Shown here: positions 43,576 to 55,152 of the stretch, in pieces
Layout of the letters: each line of letters opens with the position of its first letter
How positions within the stretch are numbered: the stretch's first letter is position 1
Assembly: GCA_029204045.2 (NCBI GenBank)
Contig: CM055068.1
Span: 37,878,001-37,942,000 of the forward strand
DNA from: Tillandsia leiboldiana
Taxonomy: Eukaryota; Streptophyta; Magnoliopsida; Poales; Bromeliaceae
Reading direction: 5' to 3'
Length of the DNA: 64,000 nt
Position numbers and translations under genes: made by a program
The notes under the pieces: model-generated
The model's database searches: none
Told to the model about the DNA's origin: nothing
Seen by the model: the letters and a program-made list of their open reading frames with translations, nothing else

Positions 43576-45597
43576 ATGGTTGAAGGTGGAAACATCAATC
43601 GACCCCCTTTCTTTGATGGAACAAATTATGCGTACTGGAAAGTACGGATGAAAGCCTTTTTATCTTCCATCGACGAAAGGGTGTGGCATTCAATTGAATC
43701 AGGATGGACTAATCCAACTGAACTTATCTCTGATGTTCACACCTTAAAACCTAGGTCGAAATGGACCAAGGAAGAGTTTGAGTTATCTTCTTACAATGGC
43801 AAGGGAATTAATGCTATTTTTAATGCCTTATCTCAAACTGAATTCTCTCGCGTCTCGGCATGTGAGACTGCGAAAGAAATCTGGGATGTTCTCCAGGTTA
43901 CACATGAGGGAACTAACCTCGTGAAGATTCAGAAACTGCAGATGCTTACGAGCAAGTTTGACTCTATTTTGATGGCAGAAAATGAATCTTTCACGGACTA
44001 CTATACACGATTGCAAGACATCGTAAACTCATGTGCTAATCTGGGAGAGAAGATTCCAGAATTTAAGATTGTAAGAAAAATCTTAAGAACTCTTCCTGAA
44101 CGATTTCGCCCAAAGGTTACTGCCATTGAAACTATTAAACACCCGGACGAAATACGTGTAGAAGAATTAGTTGGTTCATTACAAACATATGAAATGACTT
44201 TTAATACTAACATTTCTTCTGGAAAAGCATCCACTTCTAAGTCTTCAGGTTATGCGTTGAAAATAACTAAGGAAGAAGACGCGGATACATCCTCCTCGGA
44301 CGATGACGAGAACCTTTCTATGGAGGAATTTGAGAAGCAGCTCGTTCTCTTGACAAGGAATTTTCGCCGCAACTTTCGAAGGGATAATTCAAGCAAATCT
44401 CCATCCTTCAGAAAGTGGAACAAAGGCAAGGGTACTCCAAGTCACAAGTCAAGAAAGCAGGAGAACTTCTCAAAGGATAAGAAAAGTTCAGAAGGACAAC
44501 TGCAATGCTTCAAATGTCGAGGCTACGGCCACATTGCAACGGAGTGTCCTAACAAGTATCCGGCAAAGAAGAAGGCGATGCAAGTCGTCACTTGGGATGA
44601 CAACTCAACGTCAAATGAGTCGTCTTCAAGTGATGAAGAAAAGAGCTCCACGGCATTCCACGCGTCCACATCTTCACCATTCATGTGCTTTATGGCAAGT
44701 ACGTCTGAATCATTGTCCAACCCCACTGTTGAAAAGAATGCAATGGACAATGAATCGGATGATTCGGAAGGTGAAGAGTTTGCTCTAGCCTATCACAGAT
44801 CTTTACAGGATTTAAAGAAACCGGCTAAGCAAAACAAGGGGTTGAGAGGGAGATTGCAGGATCTCGAAGAAGAAGTAAAAAGGGTAACTTCTCTCTCGAC
44901 CGATCTTGAAGTGGAAAGGGATAGTTTGATAAAAGCAAATGTTTCCCTTCAAGAGTCCAATGAGCAGCTCGAGAAGAACTATATAGATATGGTGAACAAA
45001 GCAAACTACTTCTTGAAGCTCTATGGCGAGGGCCGACAGGAAAGACGGGAAATGACAGAGACCATTCTCCAACTCAAGGATGACTTACAGCAATTCTCTT
45101 TAGGAAGGAGTAAGTTGGATAAACTCCTTGGTCTTGGTCAAACAAATCGGTTCGGCCTCGGGTACACTCAAACTGGAAACAGTCCAAGTTCGAGTGGGAC
45201 AGTCTTTGTGCCTCAGTCGGTATCTCCTCCTCCGACATCGGAATTCAAGACAAACAACGACAACAAACCTACCTCATCCTCTTCGGAATCGTCAAGCTCA
45301 AAGGTATGTTTTCGTTGTAATTTTGCAGGGCACATCGAAAGAAATTGCGAGATTGGAGCTCAAAGAACAAATCAACCACATCTTGCAATTGCTACCAATA
45401 AGCTCACTTCCCGGAATTCAAGGAAGGATTTTTCAAAAGGAAAGAACATTGGTAGCACCTCAAACAAGACGATGACAAAGGAAAAAGACCAATCATACAA
45501 GACGTCGTCTTCAAGGAGAATCTCTCAACCTTTACCAACATACTCCAAAACTCAAAAGGTTTGGGTATGCAAAGGTGAAACCCCTCCTTGTCCTTAA
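43576..45597 (+). CDS. gag: Gag of Sirevirus D
   Basis: This open 673-residue frame starts at the first ATG after the PBS (43576). The N-terminus has the copia Gag pattern FDGTNYAYWKVRM (residues ~14-26), followed by a capsid-like helical region to ~220 and a Ser/Asp-rich stretch. Zinc knuckle 1 is CFKCRGYGHIATEC (from ~311). A long coiled coil (~415-500) and zinc knuckle 2, CFRCNFAGHIERNC (from ~578), follow. Two knuckles separated by a coiled coil is the extended Gag of Sireviruses, whose coiled-coil part has been reported to bind dynein light chain. The frame ends at TAA 45597, just where the deletion that removed protease begins, so the last residues are not a natural Gag end. Confidence 0.9.
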   Translation: MVEGGNINRPPFFDGTNYAYWKVRMKAFLSSIDERVWHSIESGWTNPTELISDVHTLKPRSKWTKEEFELSSYNGKGINAIFNALSQTEFSRVSACETAKEIWDVLQVTHEGTNLVKIQKLQMLTSKFDSILMAENESFTDYYTRLQDIVNSCANLGEKIPEFKIVRKILRTLPERFRPKVTAIETIKHPDEIRVEELVGSLQTYEMTFNTNISSGKASTSKSSGYALKITKEEDADTSSSDDDENLSMEEFEKQLVLLTRNFRRNFRRDNSSKSPSFRKWNKGKGTPSHKSRKQENFSKDKKSSEGQLQCFKCRGYGHIATECPNKYPAKKKAMQVVTWDDNSTSNESSSSDEEKSSTAFHASTSSPFMCFMASTSESLSNPTVEKNAMDNESDDSEGEEFALAYHRSLQDLKKPAKQNKGLRGRLQDLEEEVKRVTSLSTDLEVERDSLIKANVSLQESNEQLEKNYIDMVNKANYFLKLYGEGRQERREMTETILQLKDDLQQFSLGRSKLDKLLGLGQTNRFGLGYTQTGNSPSSSGTVFVPQSVSPPPTSEFKTNNDNKPTSSSSESSSSKVCFRCNFAGHIERNCEIGAQRTNQPHLAIATNKLTSRNSRKDFSKGKNIGSTSNKTMTKEKDQSYKTSSSRRISQPLPTYSKTQKVWVCKGETPPCP

Positions 45598-45707
45598 TCG
45601 TTCTACGATTAAATCTTGTATAGTTTGTGTAGACTATTTTCTTTTCTTCTTTTTCTTTTGGCCAACTCGTCAACCATCCTTGCAAGGTAAATTGTATATT
45701 TTTCTTA
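45598..45707 (+). other. Deletion scar: protease and integrase N-terminus missing
   Basis: Between KVWVCKG (Gag end) and PTRQPSL (integrase) only about 60 bp remain, where Sirevirus B has about 635 bp (16905-17540). The lost part holds the protease DSG, the integrase HHCC domain and the first catalytic Asp. The scar itself is a T-rich stretch. Confidence 0.8.
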
Positions 45708-48131
45708 TTGGTTGATGTTTTCTCTCGGTTTTCTTGGGTAGCATTTTTGAGAGAGAAAGCTGATACGTTTGACTCTTTTCATGAGATTTGCCATCGTATT
45801 ATGATTGAAAAGAATGAAAAGATCATTCGTGTTAGAAGTGATAGGGGTGGAGAATTCATAAATTCAAAATTCATTGACTTTTGTACTTCAAATGGCATTA
45901 AACATGAATTCTCGGCACCCTATACACCTCAGCAGAATGGTGTTGTTGAGCGCAAAAACAGGGTTGTTCAAGAGATGGCGCGTGTGATGCTTCATAGCCG
46001 GAAATTACCGCTACATTTTTGGGCTGAAGCTGTGAACACCGCTGTCTATGTCATTAACAGAGTGTATTTGCGCCCAGGAACCTTGAATACACCATATGAG
46101 CTGTGGTTTAGTAGAAAACCGGATATCAAGTACTTTCGTATCTTCGGGAGTCGATGTTACATCTTACGTGACCGTGAAATTCTTGGAAAGTTCGACTCTC
46201 GAAGTGATGAAGGGATCTTTTTGGGTTATTCTATGAATAGCAGAGCATATCGAGTATTTAACATTGAATCTAAGACGATCGTAGAATCTATAAATGTTAA
46301 AGTAGATGAAGCTTCTCATTTTGAATCTGAAAAATCTACCCTCGATATCTCTTTAGATGATGATTCTCCTGCTAGTGCATCTTCTCATAATAATACTTCC
46401 AATATTAATGATGCATCTAATGGTTCTTCTAGTTTATCTGATGTGCAGGAATCATCTCGTGTACCTCCGAGTACTCCGTTTCAACAAACGCTACGAATCT
46501 CCAAGGATCATCCGGAATCGAACATCATTGGAGATCCACAAGAAGGAGTTAGAACTCGAAGGCAGTTGGTTTGCGGATTTGCTTGCTACGTATCTTTAAT
46601 CGAACCAAAGACAATAGATGAAGCTCTTCAGGATGACTACTGGATTAAAGCAATGCAGGAAGAGCTCCATCAATTTGAGCGAAACAAAGTCTGGGAATTA
46701 ACGAAGCCTCCAAAGCAACATAATGTGATAGGTACCAAATGGATCTTCAAGAACAAGAAAGATGAAGATGGTACTATCATCAGGAACAAGGCACGACTAG
46801 TTGCTCAAGGCTACTCTCAAGTAGAAGGTATAGACTTTGACGAAACTTTCGCCCCTGTAGCTAGACTCGAGTCCATTCGTATATTGTTTGCTATTGCTTG
46901 TCATTTTAAAATCAAATTATTTCAAATGGACGTCAAGAGCGCATTTCTAAATGGGTTTTTAAATAAGGAAGTTTATGTAGCTCAACCGAAAGGTTTTGTA
47001 GATCATAAACAACCTAACCATGTTTTTCGTTTGAAAAAGGCTCTTTACGGTCTGAAACAAGCACCGCGAGCATGGTACGAAAGGTTAACAAAGCACCTTT
47101 TGGAGAAGGGCTATACTCGAGGGGGAGCTGACAGGACTCTCTTTGTGAAGCATTATCAAAATAATTTCATTGTAGCCCAAATCTATGTCGATGACATTGT
47201 ATTTGGTGCAACAAAAGATAATGATGCTTCTAAATTCGCGGAGACCATGGAAAGCGAATTTGAGATGTCCATGATGGGCGAACTGTCTTATTTTCTTGGA
47301 TTGCAAATTAAACAAAATGATGAAGGTATTCACTTGAGTCAATCCAAGTATGCACTGGAGTTGGTCAAAAAGTTTGATCTAGAAAATTGTAAAGATTTTC
47401 CAACTCCAATGGGAACTAGCCACAAGGGACTTGGAAGTGAATCACATAGTGAGAATGTAGACGAGAAACTGTATAGAAGTATGATTGGAACTCTACTTTA
47501 CCTCACGGCTAGTCGCCCGGATATATCCTTTAGTGTTGGGATTTGCGCGAGATATCAATCAGCACCAAAGGAGGTTCACCTGAAAGCGGTGAAACGGATC
47601 ATCCGGTACATCAAAGGATCAATTAATTTCGGAATTTGGTATCCTATGGGAACAAGTCTGGACATTGTTGGATACTTAGATGCCGATTGGGCAGGATCAG
47701 TGGATGATCGGAAAAGTACGAGTGGTGCATGCTTCTATCTTGGCCATTGCCTTGTTGCATGGCACAGTAAAAAGCAGAATTGCATAGCACTCTCGACTGC
47801 CGAAGCGGAATACATTTCAGCTGGAAGTTGCTCAACTCAACTCATTTGGATGAAAAGCGTATTGAGTGACTTCCGCATTTCAGCATCTTCGGTAACAATT
47901 CTTTGTGACAACACAAGTGCAATTAACATTTCTAAAAACCCTGTGTTGCACTCTAGAACAAAACATATTGAACTTAGATATCATTTTCTTAGAGAGCTAG
48001 TTGAATCAAATACTCTTCAACTTTCATATATTTCAACTGAGGATCAATTAGCTGACATTCTAACAAAACCTTTGGATCAAAAACGTTTTATTCATTTACG
48101 AAAAGCAATTGGGATGCTTTCCTTGAAATAA
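45708..48131 (+). CDS. pol: Pol of Sirevirus D: truncated integrase, RT, RNase H
   Basis: This 807-codon open frame has no ATG at its left end; it is bounded by the frame, not by a known start. It begins in the integrase core (VRSDRGGEF near residue 44, ERKNR near 80), so the second catalytic Asp and the Glu remain but the first Asp and the zinc domain are gone. RT follows, with KSAFLNGFL and IYVDD (Tyr at 47184, residue ~493). RNase H has CIALSTAEAEY (~692) and CDNTSA, ending in TAA at 48129-48131. It is in a different frame from gag. RT and RNase H look intact, so the element may be mobilised only with protease and integrase supplied by relatives; that is inference. Confidence 0.88.
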   Translation: MVDVFSRFSWVAFLREKADTFDSFHEICHRIMIEKNEKIIRVRSDRGGEFINSKFIDFCTSNGIKHEFSAPYTPQQNGVVERKNRVVQEMARVMLHSRKLPLHFWAEAVNTAVYVINRVYLRPGTLNTPYELWFSRKPDIKYFRIFGSRCYILRDREILGKFDSRSDEGIFLGYSMNSRAYRVFNIESKTIVESINVKVDEASHFESEKSTLDISLDDDSPASASSHNNTSNINDASNGSSSLSDVQESSRVPPSTPFQQTLRISKDHPESNIIGDPQEGVRTRRQLVCGFACYVSLIEPKTIDEALQDDYWIKAMQEELHQFERNKVWELTKPPKQHNVIGTKWIFKNKKDEDGTIIRNKARLVAQGYSQVEGIDFDETFAPVARLESIRILFAIACHFKIKLFQMDVKSAFLNGFLNKEVYVAQPKGFVDHKQPNHVFRLKKALYGLKQAPRAWYERLTKHLLEKGYTRGGADRTLFVKHYQNNFIVAQIYVDDIVFGATKDNDASKFAETMESEFEMSMMGELSYFLGLQIKQNDEGIHLSQSKYALELVKKFDLENCKDFPTPMGTSHKGLGSESHSENVDEKLYRSMIGTLLYLTASRPDISFSVGICARYQSAPKEVHLKAVKRIIRYIKGSINFGIWYPMGTSLDIVGYLDADWAGSVDDRKSTSGACFYLGHCLVAWHSKKQNCIALSTAEAEYISAGSCSTQLIWMKSVLSDFRISASSVTILCDNTSAINISKNPVLHSRTKHIELRYHFLRELVESNTLQLSYISTEDQLADILTKPLDQKRFIHLRKAIGMLSLK

Positions 48132-49071
48132 TCTTCTTTTTGAAATCTTTGCTTAGGATAGGTTTTGTATTTGTTTTTGTTTTGTTCTTATCTATGTTTG
48201 TACATAGGACATTAATTGAGCATAGATCATAATTGACTTTAATTGCATCTTTTCGCACATTTAGAAATTTATTATGCTTTTGCCATCATAATATTTCACT
48301 GTTGCAATGATCATTTATGTTAATTAAATCATCTTCTAAAGTGATCAAAGTCAATTTCTCTCTCTCTATGATCTCTTGGTATAGTCATTATCTTATTTGA
48401 CTGTTTAGTCGAGTATGAAATCGAGATCAATTTTTGGTTGAATACTTTATATCTTAAATAATTGATAGCCAATTGAGGGGGAGTCAAAGATAATGAAAAA
48501 ATGCTCAAAAGATGTGGAAAGAGTTACATCCCAATGAGGAGTGTGAAAACTACCACCACATGGAGGAAAGAGCTACCACCTCGGTCGTCCGAGTATTGTG
48601 TGCAGCTACCACATGTATACCAAGCATGGTTGTTCAAATTTTTGATTAAGTAAAATGCATGTTGAAATACTTGACTCTGTCAAATTTCAAGGTTGGTATA
48701 AGGTGGGATTTTAAAGAAAGATGCTCAAAGAGCCACTCTCTTCAACAGATTGTCTAGAAATATTATCTACCATATTTGGATTTCAAACATCTATTGATCT
48801 TTGTATTTCATTTTCTTTACTGAATTGATGATTTGATAAAGGCATTACTCATAAGATCAAGTTAGATGTGATTGAAGGTGTTCAACTTTAAGGGATTTAA
48901 TTTTTGTAAATTTTCGTTTCATTTTTGGATATTATTGATAGATTTGGCATAATCTAATTCTTGTTGTATGAAACGATGATTTTTGTTTAAAGTTGATACA
49001 CATTTGTGCTTACAATCTTTTTCTGGATCTTCCTGAATTTCTCTGAAATTTTCTTAAGAAAAGTTGGGGCC
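48132..49071 (+). other. Sirevirus D pol-to-Env-like spacer (first assembled copy)
   Basis: A non-coding stretch with AGGGGGAG at 48476-48483. It is repeated at 54210-55152 after the gap, with small indels (for example one T missing near 48187 and one A near 49063). Confidence 0.75.
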
Positions 49072-49240
49072 GATCCGGATCGGGGTAGATGATCCGGATC
49101 CCGAACGCAGGAATTCTTCTGCGGGCTGACGATCCGGATTGTATCTGCCGATCCGGATCCCGAACGCAGTTTTCTCACTGCGGGTAGCCGATCCGGATCG
49201 CAGTTATGAACTGATCCGGATCGCGGCTAGGTTTTATAAG
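49072..49240 (+). promoter_or_regulatory. Putative internal promoter of the Env-like ORF (Sirevirus D, first copy)
   Basis: Six GATCCGGAT(C)-type sites form three pairs. The second member of the first two pairs is followed by CCCGAACGCAG. TATAAG lies at 49235-49240. Confidence 0.5.
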
Positions 49241-49357
49241 GAACGAAAGGGGTTTTTGATTTCTTTACTCCAATCTTTTGTTCCGAAGTTTCCAGAGCGC
49301 TTCTCTCTAGATTTCATCCTCCTTGGAAGCTTTCTAACTCAAGTTCTTCAGTTCCAA

Positions 49358-49736
49358 GTAAGTTTTATTGATCAAAATCTCGGTTTTTCACCGTTTTTCT
49401 CTTTCCTCCTCAAACGTACGAAATTCTTGGATCGATTTTGTTTGTGGATGGTTTTTGATCAAATTTCTTTTGAAATAAGAACTCTGGGTTGTTTAGTTTT
49501 GATTATATGCTAGGTTTTCTCCTGATTAACGGATTTTTAGGCTTCGATTTCTAAAATTTCGGTTTTAGGGCATATAATAAGGATTTTTGAAATTCATGCA
49601 ATTGATCTATTTTTAAAAGTCCTTTTGCAAAACTAATTTGATTCTTAGTCTCTCTACATGATAATGATTCTTTGGATACAATTTTTTCAATTTTTGAAAA
49701 CTAAGAATTTTTGTGTTCTTGAGTTGGTTTTCACAG
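49358..49736 (+). other. Predicted leader intron, Env-like transcript (Sirevirus D, first copy)
   Basis: The donor CCAA|GTAAGT and the acceptor TTTTCACAG bound 379 nt. The ATG follows 30 nt later at 49767. Confidence 0.55.
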
Positions 49737-49766
49737 GACACCTTCTGAACTCAAGCACTTTGATCA

Positions 49767-51237
49767 ATGGCACTTAATTCAATGTGTTTCTCTTGGTTAA
49801 TCCTTCTCCTGGTCTCAATGGTACACACTCGCCCTACAAATAAACTAAAGAGGGCCAAGAACCTCCAACAAAAAGGTGAATTTGTCGAGGTCAGTGACAC
49901 AGAGGTAGATTGTCATGAGATTGACTGGGCGGCATTGACGGATGATGATGACTCAATGTATGAACAAGAACCGTCTGATGGTTCAAGGAGAAAGGCGTCT
50001 GTTAAACCAAAAGAAAAGGCAACTAAGGTACCAGGAAAAGCATCAGTGGTAGCACCAACCATCTCCTTGAAAAGAAAGAGAATAACTAAATGCCGTGGGC
50101 TACGACAGGACAATAATGTTGACACGCCGATAGCTCCTGACTCCCCACATCGCTTGGAAGAAGTATTCGTTAACACTGATCGTCTTCGAGCCTTTGCACA
50201 TCGCGAATGCATTGGTGAAAGGCATGTTAACATTGAGGCTCTGCAAGGTCACTCCCCTGGTTTTGGTCTTCTGATTGAACAAGCCAACCTTATTCAAGTA
50301 TGTCGTTTCCCAGAAACTCTTGGCTACTGTTTGCATCTTGTGAGGACCTTCTATACTAATGCACGGCATCTTCGAGAGTCTGAGATCGGTCCTATGGAGT
50401 TCTACACGAATATCCAAGGCACAAGGTTTAAGATTACTCCAGAATTGATTGGCGAGGTTTTGGGAATGGAAGCCAGCAAGAAAGGAGTTCACTACTTGAA
50501 GGGGGTAAATTTGACAAACACATTATGGCAAAAAGTTATAGAGGGAATTTGTCTCGAGGGAACACAATCAACCGAAAAATCTGTTCGGTCTAAAGAACTT
50601 CGTCTTGAATATCGCTTCTTAAACTTCATCACATGTTACAATATACTTCCAAATATGCAGACAAAGGTTGTGAGATGGGACCGGTTGTTGTTTTTGTATC
50701 TTATAGGACATCCATCAGAGGCAACGGCATTGAATATCAACATTCTGTACATTATCTGGAATAGAATGGCGCGATATGTTGAGCATCCTCATCCCACTGA
50801 GAGAATTCCATTTCCCTTGATTATAATGAGGATTTTAAAGAAATTTCAGGTTGACATTACTTCAACAACTTATCATCAATGTCTGAGCATGATAATGAGT
50901 CTACCATTGTCAAATCCCTCCATAAGTTGCCGCATGTCACTCCAGTTCCTGCATCTGGAACGAAGCACAGTACAAACACTAAGCATCACCATCTCGACAA
51001 GCACCCAGCACAGGTGATGAAGCATCAATGACATCGATTATCAAGGAACAACAGCCGACTATCTGTTAAGCAAGAACAAATTTTGAAGGAACAACAAAGA
51101 ATTACCATTGAGCTTGAGATTACCACGGCAGCCACATTACAATAACGAAGAAGAGTCAATTCAATGACAAACGGATGCGAAAGATACTCTCTAAGATGGG
51201 TGCACAAGCTCTGAAGCCCTCAGATTCTGACATCTGA
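49767..51237 (+). pseudogene. Env-like ORF of Sirevirus D, first assembled copy, 3' part frameshifted
   Basis: It is open from ATG 49767 through the hydrophobic start (CFSWLILLLVSMVHTR), basic linkers and the whole globular middle to about 50890. There one A is missing (GATAATGAG against GATAAATGAG at 56976), and more single-base changes follow to the stop at 51235-51237. The second copy (55850-57321) has this 3' part intact but a one-base loss near 56255. The two copies break in different places and the breaks cluster toward the gap, so they are more likely sequencing errors than mutations. The family layout is N-terminal hydrophobic segment, nuclear-signal-like KRKR patch, globular domain, coiled coil and acidic tail. 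The biological role is unknown. Confidence 0.8.
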
Positions 51238-52100
51238 TTACCTTTTGACTCATGGTTTTTCTTTTCTTTTTGTGCAGGATTTTGATTTAGGATTTAGTCT
51301 TATTACTTAACTTTTAGCTTATTCTCAGTTTTTACGTTTTATTGGAACTTTTTTACTCTCCTAACATTTCGTAGTCTTAACTACATTTTGGCCTTTGTTT
51401 TGTGACAAAAAGGGGGAGAGAGTTAGAGAGAACTTTGAACAATGTTGACTGCATGAAACATCAAGGTAAGTGAACAATGTTTGATATGAAAACTGGATGA
51501 ATATCAAGGTAAGTATTACTCCAACTTCCATTCTCAACTTGAGGTTTTTCAGCTGTATGAATGCATGCCTCGACTAACCTATTTGCTAACTATTTGGGCA
51601 TGTAATATAACTAACAAGTTGATGTTCACTAACAAGTTTGTGACACTTGGTTTTTGATTGCATAGAAGATATGTTGGTTCTTAACTCTGATCAATTACAT
51701 ATCTATATATATATAGTTTGTCACAACATGTTCATGACATTGGTTTTTACGTGCAAAGAAGATATGTTGGTGTTTTTTTTTTTTTTTTCCTATGATCAGT
51801 TTACATATCTGAATATAAATGTCATGGTAAGTATAAATGAGTTTAACTTCATCTCTGTTTGTGGTTTTTGAATAATACAAAATTCTTGAGGTATCTAACG
51901 ATTTCTTTTGTCAAGAATGATTTCTTTTTGCAGAGAGTACAGATGTCTAAGTCTAGAGTCTGTTTTAGGAGTTTAACTCATGTATTGTATTTTGGATCTC
52001 CATTGTAAATTTTTGTTGTATGGTGATAGCAACAAAAATATCCTTTTGAATTTTCTTTAGTGGATCTGTGTTTTGTCACGAAACCGCCAAAGGGGGAGAT
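51238..52100 (+). other. Sirevirus D 3' untranslated region (first copy)
   Basis: A non-coding stretch with AAAAAGGGGGAGAGAG near 51407, the CACGAAACCGCC block and the terminal polypurine tract AAAGGGGGAGA before 52101. Confidence 0.75.
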
Positions 52101-52890
52101 TGTTACGGAATTTGAGTTGGCGTAGTTTCGTGAAAGTCTCAAGTCTTGAAGATTGAAGGTGAAGAAAGTTGGATCGTTTAACTCAATCTCAAGAAAGAAG
52201 AATTCAAAGGATCAGGTATGTTTAACTAAAGAATTTGTGTGATCCGAATACTTCTTGTAGTGTAGAAACACTTGGAAGAATCTTTCATTGCTAAAAATCA
52301 AAAACTGGACTTGGGACATGTTCAGGATCCGGATCAGGCTGTTCGATCCGGATCCCGAAGGTGGTTCGTTCATACATCGTCGCAATCCGGATCGTAGTCT
52401 CTTGAATCCGGATCCCGAACGTTGAGTTTACCATCTACTTGAACGATCCGGATCTTGCTTCGCAATCCGGATCCCGAACGTTGATGTTGGTGAACTGTAG
52501 GAACGATCCGGATCGTAGTTAACATGATACCGGATCCCGAACCCTTCATTTTTCTGGAATTGGCTGTTTCGTTATGATGATCCGGATCTCAGTTATCACG
52601 ATCCGGATCGCCGTCCGTAAAATTCTAGAAATGGCAGGTTTTTGATTCGTATCTCCTTCCTAGGGTTTCTAACCTATAAAATAGACCCTATGTCTTTCTT
52701 TCTAGGGTCAAATCCACATAGCCGTCTTTTTCATATATCATTTTATACGGCTATAGATCCACATATAGAGAAGAAAGGAAATCATTAGAGAATACTCTAT
52801 GTTTCTTCATCTATATTGATTAGTTTGATTCTAGGTTTTCATACTCACATCTTGAGTTGAATCAAACTACTGAATATTAGATGGTATTTC
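52101..52890 (+). repeat. Sirevirus D 3' LTR, first assembled copy, cut by the gap
   Basis: The first ~790 bp of an LTR like 58184-59519, with extra single-base changes (for example TGATACCGGATCC near 52525). It stops at TGGTATTTC against the Ns. Confidence 0.85.
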
Positions 52891-52990
52891 NNNNNNNNNN
52901 NNNNNNNNNNNNNNNNNNNNNNNNNNNNNNNNNNNNNNNNNNNNNNNNNNNNNNNNNNNNNNNNNNNNNNNNNNNNNNNNNNNNNNNNNN
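52891..52990. other. Assembly gap (100 N)
   Basis: Exactly 100 Ns, the usual placeholder for a gap of unknown size. Confidence 0.99.
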
Positions 52991-54209
52991 ATTTTAAAAT
53001 CAATTATTTCAAATGGACGTCAAGAGGCATTTCTAAATGGGTTTTTTAAATAAGGAAGTTTATGTAGCTCAACCGAAAGGTTTTGTAGATCATAAACAAC
53101 CTAACCATGTTTTTCGTTTGAAAAGGCTCTTTACGTCTGAAACAAGCACCGCGAGCATGGTACGAAAGGTTAACAAAGCACCTTTTGGAGAAGGCTATAC
53201 TCGAGGGGGAGCTGACAGGACTCTCTTTGTGAAGCATTATCAAAATAATTTCATTGTAGCCCAAATCTATGTCGATGACATTGTATTTGGTGCAACAAAA
53301 GATAATGATGCTTCTAAATTCGCGGAGACCATGGAAAGCGAATTTGAGATGTCCATGATGGGCGAACTGTCTTATTTTCTTGGATTGCAAATTAAACAAA
53401 TGATGAAGGTATTCACTTGAGTCAATCCAAGTATGCACTGGAGTTGGTCAAAAAGTTTGATCTAGAAAATTGTAAGATTTTCCAACTCCCATGGGAACTA
53501 GCCACAAGGGACTTGGAAGTGAATCACATAGTGAGAATGTAGACGAGAAACTGTATAGAAGTATGATTGGAACTCTACTTTACCTCACGGCTAGTCGCCC
53601 GGATATATCCTTTAGTGTTGGGATTTGCGCGAGATATCAATCAGCACCAAAGGAGGTTCACCTGAAAGCGGTGAAAACGGATCATCCGGTACATCAAAGG
53701 ATCAATTAATTTCGGAATTTGGTATCCTATGGGAACAAGTCTGGACATTGTTGGATCTTAGATGCCGATTAGGGCAGGATCAGTGGATGATCGGAAAAGT
53801 ACGAGTGGTGCATGCTTCTATCTTGGCCATTGCCTTGTTGCATGGCCCAGTAAAATAGCAGAATTGCATAGCACTCTCGACTGCCGAGCGGAATACATTT
53901 CAGCTGGAAGTTGCTCAACTCAACTCATTTGGATGAAAAGCGTATTGAGTGACTTCCGCCATTCAGCATCTTCGGTAACAATCTTGTGACAACACAAGTG
54001 CAATTAACATTTCTAAAAACCCTGTGTGCACTCTAGAACAAAACATATTGGAACTTAGATATCATTTTCTTAGAGAGCTGTGAATCAAATACTCTTCAAC
54101 TTTCATATATTTCAACTGAGGATCAATTAGCTGACATTCTAACAAAACCTTTGGATCAAAACGTTTTATTCATTTACGAAAAGCAATTGGGATGCTTTCC
54201 TTGAAATAA
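52991..54209 (+). pseudogene. pol: Sirevirus D RT-RNase H, second assembled copy, error-rich
   Basis: It is a repeat of 46903-48131 beginning inside RT, with many one-base indels in the first ~1.2 kb (for example CAAGAGGCATTT for CAAGAGCGCATTT, and AAAAGGCTCTT for AAAAAGGCTCTT). YVDD is still present near 53273. The indel load falls with distance from the gap, as expected of an unpolished contig end. It should not be counted as a separate gene copy. Confidence 0.85.
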
Positions 54210-55152
54210 TCTTCTTTTTGAAATCTTTGCTTAGGATAGGTTTTGTATTTGTTTTTGTTTTGTTCTTTATCTATGTTTGTACATAGGACATTAATTGAGC
54301 ATAGATCATAATTGACTTTAATTGCATCTTTTCGCACATTTAGAAATTTATTATGCTTTTGCCATCATAATATTTCACTGTTGCAATGATCATTTATGTT
54401 AATTAAATCATCTTCTAAAGTGATCAAAGTCAATTTCTCTCTCTCTATGATCTCTTGGTATAGTCATTATCTTATTTGACTGTTTAGTCGAGTATGAAAT
54501 CGAGATCAATTTTTGGTTGAATACTTTATATCTTAAATAATTGATAGCCAATTGAGGGGGAGTCAAAGATAATGAAAAAATGCTCAAAAGATGTGGAAAG
54601 AGTTACATCCCAATGAGGAGTGTGAAAACTACCACCACATGGAGGAAAGAGCTACCACCTCGGTCGTCCGAGTATTGTGTGCAGCTACCACATGTATACC
54701 AAGCATGGTTGTTCAAATTTTTGATTAAGTAAAATGCATGTTGAAATACTTGACTCTGTCAAATTTCAAGGTTGGTATAAGGTGGGATTTTAAAGAAAGA
54801 TGCTCAAAGAGCCACTCTCTTCAACAGATTGTCTAGAAATATTATCTACCATATTTGGGATTTCAAACATCTATTGATCTTTGTATTTCATTTTCTTTAC
54901 TGAATTGATGATTTGATAAAGGCATTACTCATAAGATCAAGTTAGATGTGATTGAAGGTGTTCAACTTTAAGGGATTTAATTTTTGTAAATTTTCGTTTC
55001 ATTTTTGGATATTATTGATAGATTTGGCATAATCTAATTCTTGTTGTATGAAACGATGATTTTTGTTTAAAGTTGATACACATTTGTGCTTACAATCTTT
55101 TTCTGGATCTTCCTGAATTTCTCTGAAATTTTCTTAAGAAAAAGTTGGGGCC
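54210..55152 (+). other. Sirevirus D pol-to-Env-like spacer (second copy)
   Basis: Repeat of 48132-49071; AGGGGGAG at 54555-54562. No gene. Confidence 0.75.
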
